Assembly (NCBI RefSeq): GCF_023130475.1
Contig: NZ_JAKHEX010000012.1
Location: forward strand, 5,931-69,930
Direction: 5' to 3'
DNA from: Aciditerrimonas ferrireducens
Lineage (GTDB): Bacteria > Actinomycetota > Acidimicrobiia > Acidimicrobiales > UBA8190
DNA length: 64,000 nt
Within the stretch, counting starts at the first letter, position 1, and the number at the start of each line of letters is the position of its first letter. The notes below the pieces were generated by a model that saw only the letters and a program-made list of their open reading frames with translations, ran no database searches and was not told where the DNA came from. Below are positions 42,677 through 51,822 of the stretch, in pieces. The position numbers and the translations under genes were made by a program.

Positions 42677-43648
42677 ATGACAACGCCGGCTGGGATGCCG
42701 GTGAGCAAGCGGGGAGGCAAAGGCACGATGGGGAAGCGGTCGGGAGCCATCCGGTGGGCGGCGGCGGCGGGGCTCGGGGCAGCCACGCTCAGTGCGGCAG
42801 GCGTGGTCGGGGGCCTCGCCTCGGGGGTGGCTGGTGCCGCCAGCCTGAGCTGCGCCAGCCAGCTGTCAGGGAGCAACAACCTCTGCGTGGTGGGGTCGAA
42901 CGGCGTCCTGACGGTGACGCCCGCGGCCTCGCTGAACACGAGCCCCCTGGTGATCCACGGGGTGGCGAACGCCATGCTGGGCACGCTGAGCTCGAACGGG
43001 ACGACGAGCTTCCCGGCGTCGGGCGCGCAGTGGGTGAGCGGGTTGCAGGGCACCTTGGCCGGGATCACCGCCTCGATCAGCATCCAGGACGACGGCACGG
43101 CGACCGGGACCTACGACCCGTCGACCGGTCAGGTCTCGCTGTCGGGCAACCTGCGGGTGTCCCTCTCCGCCCCGACCGGGCCGTGCACGTACACGCAGCC
43201 GTTCCAGGTCAGCGGCAGCCTCGGGTCTCCGTCGGCCAGTGGGGGGGTCTACACAGCGACCGGGACCGTCACCCAGGCCAGCACACCGGTCGACATTACG
43301 AACGATGCAACGGGAAGTGGCTGTGGCGTTGCGGAAAGTGTGCTGAAGGGGGCGACGCAGACCCTGAGCCTGCCGGTGACGGCCTACACCACGGTGAACC
43401 CGAGCACGATCACGGCGAGCAGCAGCTCGTCCACCTCCTCCACGCCGACCAGTTCGACGCCGTCGAGTTCCACCCCGTCGAGCTCGACGCCGAGCACGTC
43501 GGCGAGTGGGACGGTGCCGAGCGCGAGCACGGGGGAGCCGTGGTCGGGGTGGACCTGGTGGGCGGCCATCGGTGGAGTGGCCGTAGCCGGCGCCGGCCTG
43601 CTCGTGCTCGGCTCGGTGCGCCGCCGTGGTGTGAGCCAGCGGTCCTGA
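42677..43648 (+). CDS. Secreted surface protein with candidate sortase signal
   Basis: This 323-residue protein has a twin-basic N-terminus and signal peptide (hydrophobic core around WAAAAGLGAATLSAAGVVGG). A Ser/Thr/Gly-rich beta-type domain follows with six Cys that could form disulphides. Next come a Ser/Thr/Pro stalk and a C-terminal sorting-like signal: SASTG (residues 282-286), a hydrophobic helix (WWAAIGGVAVAGAGLLVLG) and a basic SVRRRG end. The pentapeptide resembles the LAXTG motif of class E sortases with Ser in the first position. A sortase gene follows immediately. An alternative start at ATG 42728 with GGGGAGG upstream is equally plausible. The biological role is unknown. Confidence 0.78.
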   Translation: MTTPAGMPVSKRGGKGTMGKRSGAIRWAAAAGLGAATLSAAGVVGGLASGVAGAASLSCASQLSGSNNLCVVGSNGVLTVTPAASLNTSPLVIHGVANAMLGTLSSNGTTSFPASGAQWVSGLQGTLAGITASISIQDDGTATGTYDPSTGQVSLSGNLRVSLSAPTGPCTYTQPFQVSGSLGSPSASGGVYTATGTVTQASTPVDITNDATGSGCGVAESVLKGATQTLSLPVTAYTTVNPSTITASSSSSTSSTPTSSTPSSSTPSSSTPSTSASGTVPSASTGEPWSGWTWWAAIGGVAVAGAGLLVLGSVRRRGVSQRS

Positions 43649-43790
43649 GGGGCCGGTGCCGGACCTGGCTCGGTCCGGCGTGGCGCCGCTTGCGACGCAC
43701 GGGTCCGGGAGCCGTGGCTGACCGTGCCCCGGGAAGCCGTGGTCGGGGTGGCCCGTGGTGGGCGACGGTCGGCGTGTTCCCTCGTCGGAG

Positions 43791-43796
43791 TAGGGG
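43791..43796 (+). promoter_or_regulatory. -10 element of leaderless sortase gene
   Basis: TAGGGG ends 6 nt before the GTG at 43803. Its last base departs from the TAGNNT pattern. Confidence 0.4.
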
Positions 43797-43802
43797 GCCG
43801 TC

Positions 43803-44927
43803 GTGGGGCGCATGAGGACAGCTGAGCGGGGGCGTCGGGGCCTGCTGGGCCTCCTCGGGGTCGGCCTGCTCGGGCTGGCGGCGGTCGGCGTGGCGTATCC
43901 CCTCTGGTGGCAGCGCCGGCAGGAGGTCGTCGGTGCCGCCAGGGTGCGGGTCTTGGAGACGAGAAGCCAGGCGGACGCAGGCCAGCAGGACTGTGGTGCG
44001 CCGAGCGGACCGGGCGTGCTGAGGATCCCTGCGACGGGGGTCGTGGCGCCGGTCGAGCAGGGGCTCGCCCAAGGGACCCTGGCCACCGCAGTCGGCCACC
44101 TGCCCTCGAGCCCATGGCCTGGCCAGCCCGGACTGGCCGTCGTGGAGGCCCACGACGTCGGCTACTTCGGCGCCAACGACCAGCTGCGGCCCGGGGACCT
44201 GGTCAGCTACCAGGTCGGGTGCGCGGTGGCCACCTTCGAGGTGCTCGGGCACCGGATCGAACACCCCGGGCAGCCCTTGCCCAGCCTCCCGGCGGGCAGG
44301 GCCGGCCTGGTCCTCATCTCCTGCTGGCCTCCCGACGCGCTCTGGTTCACCTCCGAGCGCCTCGTGGTGACCGCCCAACTGGTCGGGGGCACCGAAGGTG
44401 ACGCCCTGGGGCAGGTGGCCACGGTCGCCAGCGACGCCCTCCAGGGCACGGCCGATCCCCCGCCGGGTCTGCCGCCCGGCGTGCCCGGGGGGCAGCCGCC
44501 GGTCTTCGGCTACGTCCGCGCCGGCACCCTGCGGCTCGCTGGCCAGCCCAGCCTGGCGTTCCGGGGATCCCGGGAGCCCTTGGCCTGGCTGGGCGCGGCC
44601 CTGGACGCCTTGGCCGCCTACCGTCAGGGCACCAGCGAGCACGCCGGTTGGCTCAGTCGGCTGGTGCGCCAAGCGCCACCGGCCATCTGGGGACCGGACA
44701 TCCCGAGCGGTTCCCTGGACGCGATCGAGACGGTCGAGGACGGGGACCAGGTCCAAGCGGTCGAGCTCGTGGCCCGCTTCGGCGCGGACCAGGTCGCCAC
44801 GTTCGTGGTCGAGCCCGGCTCGAGCGGCCTGCAGGTGGTCGGGGGCCAGCTCCTCGCGCACCAGGACGCTGCGGCCGCGGTGGCTGCCCGCCTGGGCCCC
44901 CTGCCGACCGGCTCGACGAAGGGCTGA
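43803..44927 (+). CDS. Sortase with long C-terminal extension
   Basis: This 374-residue protein has an N-terminal membrane helix (about residues 13-36) and a sortase domain with the catalytic His117 (VVEAHDVGYF), Cys174 (LVLISCWP) and Arg186 (FTSERLVV), in the order and spacing typical of class D/E enzymes. It would cleave a C-terminal sorting signal and join the protein to the wall. Residues ~195-374 form an extension of no recognised fold, which is unusual for sortases. The upstream secreted protein with a SASTG signal is the obvious candidate substrate. Confidence 0.83.
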   Translation: MGRMRTAERGRRGLLGLLGVGLLGLAAVGVAYPLWWQRRQEVVGAARVRVLETRSQADAGQQDCGAPSGPGVLRIPATGVVAPVEQGLAQGTLATAVGHLPSSPWPGQPGLAVVEAHDVGYFGANDQLRPGDLVSYQVGCAVATFEVLGHRIEHPGQPLPSLPAGRAGLVLISCWPPDALWFTSERLVVTAQLVGGTEGDALGQVATVASDALQGTADPPPGLPPGVPGGQPPVFGYVRAGTLRLAGQPSLAFRGSREPLAWLGAALDALAAYRQGTSEHAGWLSRLVRQAPPAIWGPDIPSGSLDAIETVEDGDQVQAVELVARFGADQVATFVVEPGSSGLQVVGGQLLAHQDAAAAVAARLGPLPTGSTKG

Positions 44928-44968
44928 CGTCAGGCGGCCGAGCGGGGTCGGGCGGGGCGGGCGTTGCT

Positions 44969-47539
44969 TCAGTCGTCCCGCACGCCGGTCAGGATGCGGC
45001 TCAGGGGCACGGCCGGCTCCGCATGGGGGTCGACCACGGGTTGCCGGCTCGGCGCAGGCGAGCTTGGTGGGCGACCCCCGGTCCGGGGCGTCTCCTGGAC
45101 GGCAGCGGTGAGGCCCCGCGAGACGACGTTGCGGCAGTTGCGTTCGGCCCAGACCAGGATGGGCGGGAGGACCACCAGGGCGCAGACCAGGGCGATGGCC
45201 ACGTTCAGGCCGACCACGACCCCGAAGCCCCGCAGCAGCGGCCACGACGAGGAAGCGATCACCGCGATGCCGGCCACGGCCGTGAGGCCCGAGACCATGA
45301 AGGCCCGCCCGGTCCGGCTGGCGGTGGAGGCCATGGCAGCGGCCGGGTCGAGTCCCCGAGCCCGCTCCTCGACGAAGCGGAGCAGCATGAGGGAGGTGAA
45401 CTCGGTGCAGACCGCCACCACCAAGGGCCCTGAGACCGCCGTCATGGGGCTCAGCTGCACGCCCAGGGCCCAGGTCGCCAAGGCCACGATGCCGACGGCG
45501 ATGACGACGGGCACCAACGAGAGCAAGGAGCGCCAGACGCTCCGGAGACGGACCGCCAAGAAGAGGCCCACGAAGAGCACCGCCAGGTAGGTCAGCAGAC
45601 TGCGCGACGCCTGGAGGTTGTCGATGAGCCCTACCCCCACCAGGGCGATGCCGCCCGGGGTGGCCTGGATGCCCTTCGGGGGGTGGACGTCGTGGAGGAT
45701 GTCGTCCACCACGGGCGTGAGGGGCTCCAGGGTGGCGGTCTTGGCTTCGAAGACGATGCCCAGCTCGTGGCCGCCGTTGGCCACCAGGGTCCGACGGATG
45801 TCGGGCGGTGCCAGGCTGGCCACTTCCCGGACCTGGGCACCGGTCGGGGGGACGGGCTGGACCCCGGGGAGGTCGGTCAGCTCACTGACGAGGTTCACCA
45901 TGCCCGAGCCGAGGTAGAGCTCGTGAGGGAACCGGGCGAAGAGCTGCCGGGAGAGCTGATCGACGAAGTCCACCGTCTGGTCGCTGTAGGGGTGGTCGGT
46001 GCTGACCAGGACCTGGAAGTAGTTGTCGCTCCCGATCCCGGCCCGGACCTCGTGCATGGCGCGGACTGTCGGTGCTGAGGGATCGATCCACTGGATGGGG
46101 TCGGTTTCCATCTTCAGGTGCCCCTCCACGGCCACGCCCCCCACGAGGATGACCCCGGAGATGAGGATGAGGGGCACGGCGGCCCTGGGCGAGACCTTGC
46201 CGAGACGGACGGCGAGACGGGAGAGGAAGCCCCGGGAGAAGTCCCGTCCCCTGGTCGGGGAGCGGTACTCGCGGACGCCCAGGACGGCCAGGGTGCCGAA
46301 GATGGAGAAGACACAGACGGCCACGATCCCGACGACCAAGAGCCAGCCGAACTGCCGCACCATGGGCACCTTGGAGAAGGCCAGGGACACGAAGGCGAAG
46401 ACGCAGTCGAAGGTCACCACCAAGAGCGCCGGACCGAGGTTCCGAGCGGTGGCCTGGATGGGGTGGGCCGCCCGGTCCAACACGACTTCCTCCTCCACCC
46501 GCGAGTGGAGCTGGATGGCGTAGTCCATGCCCACGCCCAGGAGGACCGGCAGGCTGGCGATGCTGCCCAGGGTGAGGGGGATGTGGAAGTAGCCGGTGAG
46601 CCCGAAGGCCCAGACGAGCCCCACGGCCACGATGGCAAAGGGCAGGAGCCGCCAGCGGACGGTGAAGAGGAGCAGGAGGATGACGGCCATGACCAGGGCT
46701 GCGATCGCCCCGAGGGTGATGAAGCCGCTCGTCAGGTAGTCGTTGATGGTCCGCAGCAGCTCGGGGACGCCGGTCACCAGCGTCCGGGCGTGCTGGAAGT
46801 GGGTGGCGTCGATGATCCGCGAGACCGTCCGGGCCGCCGCCGACTCCTGGGCAATGGTCTGGTGGCCCTTCAAGAAGATGAACATGGCAGCGTGGCCGTC
46901 GTTCGGGAAGAACGCCTCGCTGGCGGCCCGCAGGGTGCCATTGGGGTTGTGGAGCAGCACCTCGACCCAGGCCGGGTCGGCCAGTTGGCGGGCATCGGGC
47001 GGCACGCGGTCCAGTTGGCCCAGGCTGGAAGCGAGGTAGGCCGAGAGCACCGCCTTGCCCTTCGCCGAGGGCTCCCGCTGGAGGGCCGAGAAGAGCAGGT
47101 GGAACGCCACCGTGGCCGTGGGATCGACGCTGCCGGGAGGTTCGGCCAGCAGGCGGTCGGCCAGGGTGACCGCATCGAGGGGGGTCATGACCGAGAAGAC
47201 CGAGGGGTCCTTGTGGAGGGCAGCTTGGACCCGCTCGAAGGCGGCCACGTTCGCCGGGGTGAAGAGGTCGTTCACCGTGAAGCCCCGGTCCATGGTGAAC
47301 ATGGTCACGATGAGGTCGCCGCCGAAGTAGTGCTCGTAGCGGTGGTTGTCGATCTGGGCCGGGTCGTTGGCGTTGAGGTAGCTGGCGTTCGAGGTCTGGA
47401 AGCGCAGCAGCGTGACGCCGAGGCCAAGGACGATGGTCAGCAGGAGACCCACGGCAGCCACCAGCCCGGCTCGACGCCCCAGGTTCAAGCCCAGCCAGGA
47501 CCACGCGTCCCGCCACGACCAGCGCCTTGCTCCTCCCAT
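44969..47539 (-). CDS. MMPL/RND-family transporter
   Basis: This 856-residue membrane protein has two copies of the MMPL module: one membrane helix plus a large extracytoplasmic domain, then a five-helix bundle. The bundles include the conserved LPVLLGVGMDYAIQLHSRVEEE and, in the second half, VVAVCTEFTSLMLLRFVEERARG. It resembles hopanoid-associated HpnN-like transporters and the mycobacterial MmpL group, which move lipids or hopanoids to the outer layers. No squalene or hopanoid genes are in the window, so the cargo is open. I took ATG 47539; the frame stays open about 37 codons upstream but without homology. Confidence 0.87.
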   Translation of the reverse strand: MGGARRWSWRDAWSWLGLNLGRRAGLVAAVGLLLTIVLGLGVTLLRFQTSNASYLNANDPAQIDNHRYEHYFGGDLIVTMFTMDRGFTVNDLFTPANVAAFERVQAALHKDPSVFSVMTPLDAVTLADRLLAEPPGSVDPTATVAFHLLFSALQREPSAKGKAVLSAYLASSLGQLDRVPPDARQLADPAWVEVLLHNPNGTLRAASEAFFPNDGHAAMFIFLKGHQTIAQESAAARTVSRIIDATHFQHARTLVTGVPELLRTINDYLTSGFITLGAIAALVMAVILLLLFTVRWRLLPFAIVAVGLVWAFGLTGYFHIPLTLGSIASLPVLLGVGMDYAIQLHSRVEEEVVLDRAAHPIQATARNLGPALLVVTFDCVFAFVSLAFSKVPMVRQFGWLLVVGIVAVCVFSIFGTLAVLGVREYRSPTRGRDFSRGFLSRLAVRLGKVSPRAAVPLILISGVILVGGVAVEGHLKMETDPIQWIDPSAPTVRAMHEVRAGIGSDNYFQVLVSTDHPYSDQTVDFVDQLSRQLFARFPHELYLGSGMVNLVSELTDLPGVQPVPPTGAQVREVASLAPPDIRRTLVANGGHELGIVFEAKTATLEPLTPVVDDILHDVHPPKGIQATPGGIALVGVGLIDNLQASRSLLTYLAVLFVGLFLAVRLRSVWRSLLSLVPVVIAVGIVALATWALGVQLSPMTAVSGPLVVAVCTEFTSLMLLRFVEERARGLDPAAAMASTASRTGRAFMVSGLTAVAGIAVIASSSWPLLRGFGVVVGLNVAIALVCALVVLPPILVWAERNCRNVVSRGLTAAVQETPRTGGRPPSSPAPSRQPVVDPHAEPAVPLSRILTGVRDD

Positions 47540-47787
47540 CGCGCCCCCCGCTCTCGGCTCCCACGACCGACGGCGGCACCGTGGCCGGGCCCCGCTGCTC
47601 CGCCCCGACCAACGGGCGTGCCGGCTGGGATCTTCGCAGACCCCGTCCACTGCCGCAACGTGTGGTCAACTGCGTGGCTGCTCGACCGCCTCTCGTGGTC
47701 TCCAAGCACGAGGGCGTGACGCAAAGGAGCGGCGATCGGCAGCGTTCGAGGGTCGCGGGCCGGCGCCGTGGCCGGACCAGGGGCCGG

Positions 47788-47793
47788 TAGGGT
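47788..47793 (+). promoter_or_regulatory. -10 element of leaderless kgd
   Basis: TAGGGT ends exactly 6 nt before the ATG at 47800. The rest of the 260-bp gap 47540-47799 shows no other feature I could support. Confidence 0.6.
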
Positions 47794-47799
47794 GGGGGC

Positions 47800-50700
47800 A
47801 TGGACGCGCCCCGAACTGCCGCCGGGGGCCGTACCGCTGGGGGAGCGTTCGGCCCCAATGCCTGGCTCGTTGACGACATGTACGAGCGCTACCGAGCCGA
47901 TCCGGCCTCGGTGAGCGAGAGCTGGCGGGAGTTCTTCGCCGACTATGTCCCCTTGGGCGGTCCCCCCATCGACGTCGTCGCCTCGACCGCGCAGGACGCG
48001 GAGGGACCCCGGGTCGCTCGCCACGCCAACGGGGCGCCGTCGGCGACCGCCCTCGACGGTGGCACGGCGGGGGCCGCGTCGTCGGTGCCTGCCTCGGTGC
48101 CGACCAACGGCCACGCGCCGGCCGAGGCCACGGGGGCGAACGGCGTGGCGACCGCCCCGAGCAACGGCCACCGGGTGACCACTGCCCCAGCGCCAACTGG
48201 TGGGCAGGCGACGGCGGAACCCCACGCGGAGCCGCTGCGGGGAGCCAAGGCTCGGCTGGCGGCCAACATGGTGGCCTCGCTCCAGGTGCCAACGGCCACC
48301 AGCGTGCGGAGCGTCCCCGCCAAGTTGCTGGAGGTCAACCGGGCACGGATCAACCAGGCGCTGGCCCGGACCACGGGCAGCAAGGTCAGCTACACCCACC
48401 TCATCGCCTGGGCCGTCGTGAAGGCCGTCATGGCCGTCCCGGCGCTGAACAGCGCCTACGTGGACGACGCCGACGGCAAGGGCCACCCCGGCGTGGTCCA
48501 CCACCCCCACGTGGGCCTAGGCCTGGCGGTGGACCTGCCCCGACCGGACGGCTCCCGGGCGCTGGTGGTGCCGGTGGTCAAGCAGGCCGACACCTTGGAC
48601 TTCCGGGCCTTCGTGGCGGCCTACGAGGACCTGGTGCGCCGAGCCCACGAGAACCGCCTCACCCCCGAGGACTTCGCCGGCGCCACCGTGACCCTCACGA
48701 ACCCCGGCACCTTGGGCACGGTCCAGTCCGTCCCCCGGCTCATGCCCGGCCAGGGGGCCATCATCGGAGTCGGGTCCATCGGCTACCCGGCCGAGTTCCA
48801 GGGGGTCGACCGCCAGACCCTGGCGGAGCTGGGGGTAGGCCCAGTGGTCACCCTCACCTCCACCTACGACCACCGGGTCGTCCAAGGGGCCGAGTCCGGA
48901 CTGGCCCTGGCGTACGCCGCGGCGTGCCTCGCCGGCGAGCACGGCTTCTACGACGAGGTCTTCGCCGACCTCGAGCTGCCCATGGCGCCCGAGCGTTGGC
49001 TCGCCGAGCCGTCGAGGGGGCGTGGCCGCCCGGAGGGGCAGCTCGACCGGACCGTGAAGCAGGTTCACGTCCAGAGCCTCATCAACATGTACCGGGTCCG
49101 GGGCCATCTGATCGCCAACCTGGACCCCCTCGCGGCCGCGCCCCCGCCGCTGCACCCGGAGCTCGACCCGGCCACCTACGGCCTCTCGGTCTGGGACCTG
49201 GACCGGGAGTGGGAGGTCGACGGCCTGGCCGGCCGGGAGCGCATGACCCTGGGCGAGGCCCTGGAGGTCCTGCGGGACGCCTACTGCCGGACCCTGGGCA
49301 TCGAGTACATGCACATCCAGGACCCCGAGCAGAAGCGCTGGATCCAACAGCAGGTCGAGGGGGTCCGCACGGAGCTGACCGTCGAGGAACAGCGTCACGT
49401 CCTGGACCGCCTGAACGCGGCGGAGGCCTTCGAGCGGTTCCTCCACACCCGTTACGTGGGCCAGAAGCGCTTCGGGCTGGAGGGGGCCGAGTCGACCATC
49501 GTCCTCCTGGACACCTTGCTCAGCGAGGCTGCCCGCTCGGGTCTGGACGGGGCCGTCATCGGCATGGCCCACCGGGGCCGGCTGAACGTCCTGGCGAACA
49601 TCGTCGGGAAGTCCTACGGGGAGATCTTCCGGGAGTTCGAAGGCGACCTCGACCCCGAGACGGTCCAGGGCTCGGGCGACGTGAAGTACCACAAGGGGGC
49701 GGTCGGGGTCTTCCAGGCCAAGGATGGCAGCAGCATCGAGGTGGCCCTGGCGTCGAACCCGTCGCACCTCGAAGCCGTCGACCCGGTGGTCGAGGGGATG
49801 GTCCGGGCCCGCCAGGACCGGATCCGGCGCCAGCGGGCCCGGGTCGGCGGGAGCGACGAGACGAGCGGGGCGCCGGCGTTCCCGGTGCTCTCGGTCCTGG
49901 TCCACGGGGACGCGGCCTTCGCCGGCCAAGGGGTGGTGGCCGAGACCCTCGAGCTGTCCCAGCTCGCCGGCTACCGCATCGGCGGCACCGTCCACCTCGT
50001 GATCAACAACCAGCTGGGGTTCACCACCGCCCCCGAGTCGGCCCGGTCCTCGGTGTACCCGACGGACGCCGCGAAGATGGTCCAGGCCCCGATCCTGCAC
50101 GTCAACGGCGACGACCCCGAGGCCTGCGTCCGGGCGGCCCGCATCGCCTTCGGGTTCCGGCAGGCCTTCGGGAAGGACGTCGTCATCGACCTGGTCTGCT
50201 ACCGCCGGCACGGCCACAACGAGGGCGACGACCCCTCCTACACCCAGCCCCTCATGTACAAGCTGATCGACCGCCACCGGTCGGTCCGCAAGCTCTACAC
50301 CGAGACCCTGGTCCGCCGGGGCGACCTGACCCTGGAGGAGGCCGAGCGCGCCCTCGACGACTTCCAGGCCATGCTCCAGCGGGCCCTCGACGAGACCCGG
50401 CAGACGGCCGGCCCGCCCCCGGCGAGCCTGGTCACCCCGCCGCCGCCCCCTCCGCCAGCGGCCCCGCCGACCGGAGTGGACCGAGAGGTGCTCGAGCGGC
50501 TCGTGCCGGCGGCCACGGCGGTCCCCGAGGGCTTCACCGTGCACCCCAAGCTGGCCCGCCAGTTCGCCCAGCGCCAGGCCATGGTCGCCGCTGGCGAGGT
50601 CGACTGGCCTCTCGGTGAGGCGCTGGCGTTCGGCTCCCTGCTCCTGGAGGGCACGGACGTCCGCTTGGCCGGCCAGGACTCCCGGCGGGGGACCTTCAGC

Positions 50701-51714
50701 CAGCGCCACGCCGTCCTCGTGGACTACGAGACGGGGGCCGAATGGGTCCCCCTCGCCCATCTCGGCGACGACCCCCAGCTGGGACGCTTCGGGGTCTACG
50801 ACTCCCTGCTCTCCGAATACGCCGCCTTGGGCTTCGAGTACGGCTACAGCGTCGAGTCCCCTCAAGCCCTGGTCCTCTGGGAGGCCCAGTTCGGGGACTT
50901 CGCCAACGGTGGCCAGATCGTCATCGACAACTTCCTCGTGGCGGCCGAGGACAAGTGGGGCCAGCGCTCCAGCCTGGTTCTCCTCCTGCCCCACGGCTAC
51001 GAGGGCCAAGGGCCCGAGCACTCCTCGGCCCGCATCGAGCGCTTCTTGACCCTCTGCGCCCGGAACAACCTCCGGGTGGTCCAACCGACCACCGCAGCCC
51101 AGTACTTCCACCTCCTGCGTTCCCAGGTCCGCCTGCCCCTCCCGAAGCCCCTGGTCGTCTTCACCCCCAAGTCCCTCCTCCGGGCCCGCCAGGCCCGCTC
51201 CCCGCTCGAGGACTTCCTGGCCGGCGGCTTCCAGGCCGTGCTCGACGACCCGGCCACCACGGGCCGCCTCGGGGCCCAGGCCGCCGAGGCGGTCGACCCT
51301 GGGCGAGTTCAGCGGGTCGTCCTCGCCTCGGGCAAGGGTGCTTTCGAGGTCATGAGCCGCCGGGACCAGCTCCGCCAGGGTGCCGACGACCGATCCGCAC
51401 TCGGGGTCGACCCCGCCGCGGTGGCCGTCATCCGCGTCGAGCAGCTCTACCCGTGGCCTGAAGCCGAGCTCACCGCCCTGCTCGGCCGCTACCCCGCAGC
51501 CACTGAGGTGATCTGGTGGCAGGAGGAGCCCGAGAACATGGGGGCCTGGACCTTCGTCCACGGCCGGCTCCACCGTCTCCTGCGCGACCGCTACCGGCTC
51601 GTCCACGTCAGCCGTGCCGAGTCGGCCAGCCCGGCGACCGGGTCGGCGGCCGTCCACCAGCTCGAGACCGAGGACCTGCTCGTCCGGGCCTTCGCCCCCC
51701 TGCCGAACGTCTGA
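47800..51714 (+). CDS. kgd: 2-oxoglutarate decarboxylase/dehydrogenase with fused succinyltransferase domain
   Basis: This 1304-residue protein has the actinobacterial fused layout. The N-terminal NAWLVDDMYERYRADPASV is followed by an Ala/Thr/Pro linker (about 50-150). An E2-type acyltransferase domain follows (about 150-400) with the catalytic DHRVVQGAESG (His358). The thiamine-dependent E1 part has MAHRGRLNVLANI, HVNGDDPEACVRAAR and CYRRHGHNEGDDPSYTQP. It lacks the lipoyl domain of ordinary E2, as in mycobacterial Kgd, and should decarboxylate 2-oxoglutarate and pass the product on within the TCA cycle. It is convergent with the NYN-domain gene. Confidence 0.96.
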   Translation: MDAPRTAAGGRTAGGAFGPNAWLVDDMYERYRADPASVSESWREFFADYVPLGGPPIDVVASTAQDAEGPRVARHANGAPSATALDGGTAGAASSVPASVPTNGHAPAEATGANGVATAPSNGHRVTTAPAPTGGQATAEPHAEPLRGAKARLAANMVASLQVPTATSVRSVPAKLLEVNRARINQALARTTGSKVSYTHLIAWAVVKAVMAVPALNSAYVDDADGKGHPGVVHHPHVGLGLAVDLPRPDGSRALVVPVVKQADTLDFRAFVAAYEDLVRRAHENRLTPEDFAGATVTLTNPGTLGTVQSVPRLMPGQGAIIGVGSIGYPAEFQGVDRQTLAELGVGPVVTLTSTYDHRVVQGAESGLALAYAAACLAGEHGFYDEVFADLELPMAPERWLAEPSRGRGRPEGQLDRTVKQVHVQSLINMYRVRGHLIANLDPLAAAPPPLHPELDPATYGLSVWDLDREWEVDGLAGRERMTLGEALEVLRDAYCRTLGIEYMHIQDPEQKRWIQQQVEGVRTELTVEEQRHVLDRLNAAEAFERFLHTRYVGQKRFGLEGAESTIVLLDTLLSEAARSGLDGAVIGMAHRGRLNVLANIVGKSYGEIFREFEGDLDPETVQGSGDVKYHKGAVGVFQAKDGSSIEVALASNPSHLEAVDPVVEGMVRARQDRIRRQRARVGGSDETSGAPAFPVLSVLVHGDAAFAGQGVVAETLELSQLAGYRIGGTVHLVINNQLGFTTAPESARSSVYPTDAAKMVQAPILHVNGDDPEACVRAARIAFGFRQAFGKDVVIDLVCYRRHGHNEGDDPSYTQPLMYKLIDRHRSVRKLYTETLVRRGDLTLEEAERALDDFQAMLQRALDETRQTAGPPPASLVTPPPPPPPAAPPTGVDREVLERLVPAATAVPEGFTVHPKLARQFAQRQAMVAAGEVDWPLGEALAFGSLLLEGTDVRLAGQDSRRGTFSQRHAVLVDYETGAEWVPLAHLGDDPQLGRFGVYDSLLSEYAALGFEYGYSVESPQALVLWEAQFGDFANGGQIVIDNFLVAAEDKWGQRSSLVLLLPHGYEGQGPEHSSARIERFLTLCARNNLRVVQPTTAAQYFHLLRSQVRLPLPKPLVVFTPKSLLRARQARSPLEDFLAGGFQAVLDDPATTGRLGAQAAEAVDPGRVQRVVLASGKGAFEVMSRRDQLRQGADDRSALGVDPAAVAVIRVEQLYPWPEAELTALLGRYPAATEVIWWQEEPENMGAWTFVHGRLHRLLRDRYRLVHVSRAESASPATGSAAVHQLETEDLLVRAFAPLPNV

Positions 51715-51723
51715 CCCGCCGCC

Positions 51724-51766
51724 GTCCCTGACGAGCACCCTCCCCGGCACCCTCCCCGTCAGGGAC
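51724..51766 (+). terminator. Candidate bidirectional terminator between kgd and the NYN gene
   Basis: GTCCCTGACG (51724-51733) and its perfect complement CGTCAGGGAC (51757-51766) form a 10-bp stem with a 23-nt loop that itself holds two CACCCTCCCC units. It lies in the short convergent gap and lacks a T-run, as is usual in high-GC actinobacteria. Confidence 0.5.
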
Positions 51767-51822
51767 CGACGGGACTCTCGCTGTCTCGCTGCGGCCACCT
51801 CGCCCGCCGGGGGCGAGCGCGC

